Assembly (NCBI RefSeq): GCF_014692515.1
Contig: NZ_JACOIK010000019.1
Location: 1 to 64,000, forward strand
Source of the DNA: Sphingobacterium micropteri
GTDB lineage: Bacteria; Bacteroidota; Bacteroidia; Sphingobacteriales; Sphingobacteriaceae
Length of the DNA: 64,000 nt
Direction of reading: 5' to 3'
Below the pieces are notes generated by a model. It was not told the origin of the DNA, searched no databases, and worked only from the letters and a program-made list of their open reading frames with translations. Made by a program: the position numbers and the translations under genes. Position 1 is the first letter of the stretch; every line of letters starts with the position of its first letter. Below are positions 60,550 through 64,000 of this stretch, piece after piece.

Positions 60550-61323
60550 TCATAGCCGGAGCACCAATTTTGTACTTCCGCTGTTGTGGGAAAGATAACC
60601 TGAAGGATAAGTTTGTTGGAGTAGAATGAAATGCTCCACACCCATTATATGATGTCGTTCCTTACCCACAACCCAGAAAGCTTGGGGAGAGATACAGCCC
60701 TGCTCTTCAAAACCCAATGTACGGAGGTTCGAAACCTGTGCCCAATCCCTGTCCACATAGGTCATAATATCATTTGGATGAAAATCTTTTATGAATGCCT
60801 TAAGGAGCTTGGACAGGCCGCCTACGACGCGGTATCCTGCCTTGTGGCAAAAACGTATAAGCTCGAAAGATCGATAATTAGACGCTTGCTCCCGCATTCG
60901 TCGGCCGCCACTGAAAATAGCAACGGATACGAGTTCTCCCTTGTCGAATAGCCCGTAGCGATATTTTCCGGGAATAGCAACTTGCAGGTGGTTTTCTTCT
61001 AAAAAAGCTAAGGCGACACCTTTATCGATACGCGCGACGACCGTTTGACGGCCATAGATCACTTGTCCTCTCCCCAATAGCGAACATATGCGGGTGCGGA
61101 TTTTGTGCGGATCTTTTAAAATTTGATCTTGATCAATATGAAAAGTGCGCCGATCGCCCATGTTGATGCGCACTGCATTTTCTTCGAAATAGATTACCAA
61201 AGCAATATCGGGCGTAAGCGCTTGTAAGACGATTACACCATCGAAGTCTTCTCGGGAAAAGAAAATGCCCAGATCCTTCTGTAGTGTAGAAATAAAGTTT
61301 TCTATTGCTAGAGGTATCACCAT
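60550..61323 (-). CDS. Conserved protein with a phage homing-endonuclease C-terminal-like (Mom/GNAT-like) domain
   Basis: A 257-residue cytosolic protein. Residues about 110-235 contain FLEENHLQ, KYRYGLFDKGELVSVAIFSG, RSFELIRFCHKAG, VVGGLSKLLKAFIKDF, DRDW and LGFEEQG. From memory this pattern is that of the C-terminal domain of phage Hef-like homing endonucleases, related to the Mom/GNAT acyltransferase fold. No nuclease domain is attached. The N-terminal part (about 1-100) is unfamiliar. I start it at the ATG 61323; the frame reaches a GTG at 61341 that lies upstream of the likely transcription start. It is divergent from def. Confidence 0.7.
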   Translation of the reverse strand: MVIPLAIENFISTLQKDLGIFFSREDFDGVIVLQALTPDIALVIYFEENAVRINMGDRRTFHIDQDQILKDPHKIRTRICSLLGRGQVIYGRQTVVARIDKGVALAFLEENHLQVAIPGKYRYGLFDKGELVSVAIFSGGRRMREQASNYRSFELIRFCHKAGYRVVGGLSKLLKAFIKDFHPNDIMTYVDRDWAQVSNLRTLGFEEQGCISPQAFWVVGKERHHIMGVEHFILLQQTYPSGYLSHNSGSTKLVLRL

Positions 61324-61329
61324 AGTATA

Positions 61330-61337
61330 CAAAGTTA
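61330..61337 (-). promoter_or_regulatory. Candidate -7 element for the gene at 60550-61323
   Basis: The minus strand reads TAACTTTG, a perfect TANNTTTG. Its transcription start would fall at or next to the ATG at 61323, so the message would be leaderless or nearly so. Confidence 0.45.
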
Positions 61338-61369
61338 GCACAATCTAAAGCGGAATAAATTATTATTGA

Positions 61370-61377
61370 TACCTTTG
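61370..61377 (+). promoter_or_regulatory. Candidate -7 element of the def promoter
   Basis: TACCTTTG matches TANNTTTG, 20 bases before the def ATG. It is embedded in the inverted repeat TGATAC/GTATCA (61368-61383), which could be a regulator site or chance. Confidence 0.5.
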
Positions 61378-61397
61378 TATCATATTATATTAATTAG

Positions 61398-61985
61398 ATG
61401 AAATTACCGATAGTCGCATACGGCGACCCTATATTGAGAAAAAAAGCAGAAGAAATTGATGAGGATTACCCTAATTTAAAGGAGTTAATCAGCGATATGT
61501 TTGAGACCATGTACGCCGCTCGAGGAGTGGGGCTTGCTGCACCCCAAATAGGGCTGCCCATTCGTTTGTTTGTGATTGATGCTTCTCCGTTTGCAGAAGA
61601 CGACGAAGATGGTGAGGGTGATCCGGCATTGAAAGACTTTAAAAAAGTATTGATTAATCCGATTATCATCGCAGAAAAAGGCGAGAAATGGGGTTTTAAC
61701 GAGGGCTGTTTGAGCATTCCGGACATTAATGAAGAGGTCATGCGCCCGTCCCATGTTGTGATTAATTATTTAGATGAAAATTTTGAAGAACATGAAGTAG
61801 AACTCTCTGGTCTTGCTGCCCGTGTTGTTCAACACGAGTACGATCATATCGAAGGCAAACTTTTTGTCGACAAACTGAGCCCGCTCAAGAAAGCGATGTT
61901 AAAGGGGAAATTAGATACCATATCCAAAGGGATGGTGCATGTAGGATATAAGATGAAATTTCCGAATCCCAAAAAGAAAAGGTAG
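61398..61985 (+). CDS. def: Peptide deformylase
   Basis: Removes the formyl group from nascent proteins. The 195-residue metalloenzyme has all three motifs: GVGLAAPQ (43-50), EGCLS (102-106, metal ligand Cys104) and HEYDH (146-150, ligands His146 and His150, catalytic Glu147). An acidic insertion EDDEDGEGD (67-75) is common in Bacteroidota enzymes. Length is normal. It is convergent with the TRIC gene and its stop codon lies inside the terminator stem. Confidence 0.96.
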   Translation: MKLPIVAYGDPILRKKAEEIDEDYPNLKELISDMFETMYAARGVGLAAPQIGLPIRLFVIDASPFAEDDEDGEGDPALKDFKKVLINPIIIAEKGEKWGFNEGCLSIPDINEEVMRPSHVVINYLDENFEEHEVELSGLAARVVQHEYDHIEGKLFVDKLSPLKKAMLKGKLDTISKGMVHVGYKMKFPNPKKKR

Positions 61986-62001
61986 CAACTACCTTTTTTT
62001 T
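61977..62001 (+). terminator. Terminator overlapping the def stop codon
   Basis: AAAAGGTAG (61977-61985, including the def TAG) pairs with CTACCTTTT around CAA, with an eight-T run (61994-62001). The T-run touches the stop codon of the convergent TRIC gene. On the minus strand the stem is followed by few T, so it mainly serves def. Confidence 0.88.
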
Positions 62002-62602
62002 AACCACCTATTCCGGGTAAGGATAATTTATATTTGACTGCGGCAAGACGGATGGCCGAAACGGTTAGCGTGGAGACAAAAGCATTTACTGCTGTATCAA
62101 CCCCCCAAGAACCTAGAATCATATATATAATTGCTCCGGATAGACAAGCTGTGGCGTATATTTCTTTTCGAAAAATCAACGGTGTTTCATTCATTAAGGT
62201 ATCGCGAATCACCCCACCCATGACAGCAGAGAAAACACCCAGAATAACGGCAGCTGTCTGTGTGCTTTCATAGGTAAGGGATTTCTGTACACCCACTACA
62301 CAGAAGAAACCTATTCCCAACGCATCAAAGAAAGTTAGCGTTCTAGCCAGGCGATGTAACTGCCTGTTTCCAGCAATAGAAATAAGAACACCGATTAGAA
62401 TGGCAATAAGGTAGTTGCTGTCATCTACCCATATGGGACGCAAATTCAAAAATACATCCCGTAAGGATCCACCGCCTATGGCTGTCACAAAACCGGTAAA
62501 CGTAGCCCCAAAAATGTCCATCCCTGAACGATTAGCCGCCATAGCACCCGATATGGCAAAAACCATAGTGCCTAGAAGGTCGATGCAATAAATAATGTTC
62601 AT
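62000..62602 (-). CDS. yicG: TRIC channel family membrane protein (UPF0126, YicG-like)
   Basis: A 200-residue inner-membrane protein with about seven hydrophobic segments and the internal duplication of the family: GGGSLRDV (43-50) in the first half and MGGVIRDT in the second. Prokaryotic members form trimeric potassium-permeable channels; YicG itself is linked to amino-acid (glycine) traffic, so the cargo is uncertain. The ATG at 62602 is the start; the frame runs back only to a TTG. The start codon lies inside one arm of a long inverted repeat, which suggests translational control. Confidence 0.88.
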   Translation of the reverse strand: MNIIYCIDLLGTMVFAISGAMAANRSGMDIFGATFTGFVTAIGGGSLRDVFLNLRPIWVDDSNYLIAILIGVLISIAGNRQLHRLARTLTFFDALGIGFFCVVGVQKSLTYESTQTAAVILGVFSAVMGGVIRDTLMNETPLIFRKEIYATACLSGAIIYMILGSWGVDTAVNAFVSTLTVSAIRLAAVKYKLSLPGIGG

Positions 62603-62654
62603 CCCGCAATAATGGTGATAAATAATGCACAAAGATAGTGCATTATTGCGGGAT
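62601..62654 (-). promoter_or_regulatory. Overlapping inverted repeats covering the yicG start codon
   Basis: Perfect 14-base arms ATCCCGCAATAATG (62601-62614) and its complement (62641-62654) are 26 bases apart. Between them AATAATGCAC (62621-62630) pairs with GTGCATTATT (62638-62647), which overlaps the right arm. The leader RNA can therefore form either the inner 10-bp hairpin or the 14-bp stem that buries the yicG ATG (62602-62600), but not both fully. This is the layout of a translational switch. Confidence 0.55.
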
Positions 62655-62664
62655 GGTCATAGTA

Positions 62665-64000
62665 TTACTGAAGGGAGTTATAGTGTTCTGCCATATTTTT
62701 AGCACTTGCTTCGATATCGGCTATTTTTTCTTTCCACTCTGCTGAATTGAAATATTCACCTACTTTTTTCGCCTGTGTCTCTATATCTGCGATCTTATTT
62801 TTCCACTCGGGCGAGTTGTAATAAGCTTCGATTTTTTTCGTATTTTCTTCGATGTCCGCTAGCTTCGATTTCCATTCCGATGAATTGAAATATTCCTCTG
62901 TTTTTTTTGCGGCTTGTGTCTCTATTTCTGCGACTTTGTTTTTCCACGCGGGCGAGTTGTAATAGGCTTCAATCTTTTTAGCTTCGGCTTCTATCTCTGC
63001 TATTTGTGCTTTCCATTCCGATGAGGTAAAATATTCTTCTGTTTTTCTCGCTTGTTTTTCTATATCAGCGATTTTATTTTTCCACTTGGGCGAGTTGTAA
63101 TAGGCTTCAATCTTTTTAGCTTCGGCTTCTACATCTTTAATATATGTTTCTTCTGTTTGAGGTTCTTCAGGAGACAAAGGAGGTGTTATAGTATCCTGAA
63201 GAAAAGAGGGATAATCTGGGGCAGCCGCTGCTGGAGGTATCTGATAAATTGCGGTGGGGTCTTCTACAGCTGGTGTCATGTTGATTTCTTCTGTAACAGT
63301 AGTAACTGGTTTTTCTGAAGGAGAGATCCAAGCTATAGTAAGTAATGCGAAGGAGCAAAGAACAACAGCTATAAGATGTTGTCGTGCATGGAGATGATTT
63401 TTTTCCATATTCGTGATTCTTTGTATGCGATGTAATAAATGATGTTTTTTGCCTATAGCAGCCATAGCGTACATAGGAGCAGCTGTACTTTTAAGGCATT
63501 CAACAGACATTAATGCTTGAGCGTAGGCAATGGATGATGGCGTCCATTTCATGACGATATCATCGCAGGCATGTTCCCGTTCAGTGTCTATATAGCGGGA
63601 AAGAAGCCAAACAAAAGGGTTGAAAAATAATATTGTTTCCATGGCAACCTTGAATAGGTTGAATAAATAATCCTGTCGTTTAATATGTGCCAATTCATGT
63701 ATTAATATAGATTCTACTTGCTCTAATTCAAGATGATTGACAAATGCAACCGGAAATAGAATGATTGGCTTTAGATGCCCTATTACCATGGGTACAGATA
63801 TTTTTTCCGATAAATGAAATTGTATATGTTGTTTGATTTGAAGTTTAAAACAAATATCTCGGAAAGATTGATCCCACACAATAGGAATAGTAGACAATCC
63901 TCGTGTTTTGAGATAACGGAGTTTGGACAAACTGCTGCTAAAAATGATGAACTGGAAAGAAAGTCCCAATACATATAAGGAACTCATCCACGGCAATAAC
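62665..64000 (-). CDS. BlaR1/MecR1-like M56 metallopeptidase with repeat tail (5' end outside window)
   Basis: The visible 445 codons lack the true N-terminus: the frame is open to the window edge and begins in what is normally the third membrane segment (SSLYVLGLSFQFIIFSSSL). The zinc protease motif HELAH with HIKRQDYLFN follows, then EREHACDD (third zinc ligand region) and a membrane helix (LIAVVLCSFALLTIAW). In place of a penicillin-binding domain, an acidic Pro-rich linker leads to six 23-residue repeats and a partial seventh. Such proteins usually pair with a BlaI-type repressor gene just upstream, which would be beyond 64000. It probably senses an envelope signal (inference). Confidence 0.85.
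   Translation of the reverse strand, partial: LLPWMSSLYVLGLSFQFIIFSSSLSKLRYLKTRGLSTIPIVWDQSFRDICFKLQIKQHIQFHLSEKISVPMVIGHLKPIILFPVAFVNHLELEQVESILIHELAHIKRQDYLFNLFKVAMETILFFNPFVWLLSRYIDTEREHACDDIVMKWTPSSIAYAQALMSVECLKSTAAPMYAMAAIGKKHHLLHRIQRITNMEKNHLHARQHLIAVVLCSFALLTIAWISPSEKPVTTVTEEINMTPAVEDPTAIYQIPPAAAAPDYPSFLQDTITPPLSPEEPQTEETYIKDVEAEAKKIEAYYNSPKWKNKIADIEKQARKTEEYFTSSEWKAQIAEIEAEAKKIEAYYNSPAWKNKVAEIETQAAKKTEEYFNSSEWKSKLADIEENTKKIEAYYNSPEWKNKIADIETQAKKVGEYFNSAEWKEKIADIEASAKNMAEHYNSLQ
62668..63131 (-). repeat. Tandem 69/138-bp repeats encoding the M56 protein tail
   Basis: The protein ends in six copies of a 23-residue unit plus a partial one, alternating between KKIEAYYNSPxWKNKIADIE and KKTEEYFNSSEWKxxIAxIE types, so the higher-order unit is 46 residues (138 bp). 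Two odd-numbered copies share 44 identical bases (62950-62993 and 63088-63131), spaced 138 bp, which points to recent duplication. One unit carries a single extra Ala codon. Confidence 0.9.

Noticed and set aside
62603..62632. Longer start (TTG) for the TRIC/YicG protein.
   Set aside because: The added residues are not membrane-like and lie within the inverted repeat; the ATG at 62602 begins the first membrane segment.
62668..63131. CRISPR array or tandem satellite, because of the regular 69/138-bp spacing.
   Set aside because: The repeats are in frame, encode a conserved 23-residue unit and contain no unique spacers.

Overview
The window looks like chromosome of a Bacteroidota, most likely family Sphingobacteriaceae (Sphingobacterium, Pedobacter, Olivibacter or a relative). 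The evidence is two SusC/SusD systems, a hybrid two-component regulator, many SPII lipoproteins, weak Shine-Dalgarno sequences, promoter elements of the TANNTTTG type, and a housekeeping block (HU, TPR protein, tiny basic ribosomal-type protein, RNase G) typical of the phylum. No rRNA, tRNA, insertion sequence, integrase or CRISPR array was seen. Genes are tightly packed and the only gene-free stretch over 300 bases is 40294-40608.

Region 1 (about 1-38.0 kb) is a large pectin, mainly homogalacturonan, utilisation locus. On the minus strand, in reading order, are GH43, CE8, CE12, the hybrid two-component regulator, SusC, SusD, a beta-helix surface glycan-binding lipoprotein, PL1 pectate lyase, CE8, GH28 and GH95. 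Divergently on the plus strand are CE12, an L-galactonate-dehydrogenase-like enzyme, CE8, GH28, GH105, PL10 and then the cytosolic pathway: tagaturonate reductase (uxaB), altronate dehydratase (uxaA), uronate isomerase (uxaC), KDPG aldolase, a hexuronate MFS importer (exuT) and a LacI-type regulator. Lipoprotein PL1 and CE8 should act at the surface. SusCD imports oligomers, periplasmic CE8, CE12, GH28, PL10 and GH105 finish them, ExuT imports galacturonate, and UxaCBA plus the aldolase convert it towards pyruvate and glyceraldehyde 3-phosphate. KDG kinase and KduI/KduD are not here. Palindromes around a GGTAACG half-site precede three plus-strand units and are the likely LacI operators.

Region 2 (about 38.0-54.0 kb) holds a YbjJ-like MFS gene, an AraC regulator with a cupin-like sensor, and a beta-mannan or glucomannan locus on the plus strand: SusC, SusD, two IPT/TIG surface glycan-binding lipoproteins, GH26 mannanase, GH5 endo-glucanase/mannanase, GH130 mannosylglucose phosphorylase and a GPH-type sugar:cation symporter. 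No mannobiose 2-epimerase is present, which fits a mixed Glc/Man backbone.

Region 3 (about 54.0-64.0 kb) is mostly housekeeping: two small exported proteins, HU, a TPR membrane protein, a 29-residue AURKAIP1/COX24-like protein, RNase G, miaA, a Gfo/Idh/MocA oxidoreductase, a conserved protein resembling the C-terminal domain of phage homing endonucleases, peptide deformylase, a TRIC/YicG membrane protein with a striking inverted-repeat leader, and the C-terminal part of a BlaR1/M56 peptidase ending in tandem 23-residue repeats that runs off the window.

I did not find a clearly new class of system. The most interesting leads are the proposed L-galactose route feeding uxaB, the LacI operator set, the mutually exclusive hairpins before yicG, the unannotated 29-residue gene, and the repeat tail of the M56 protein.
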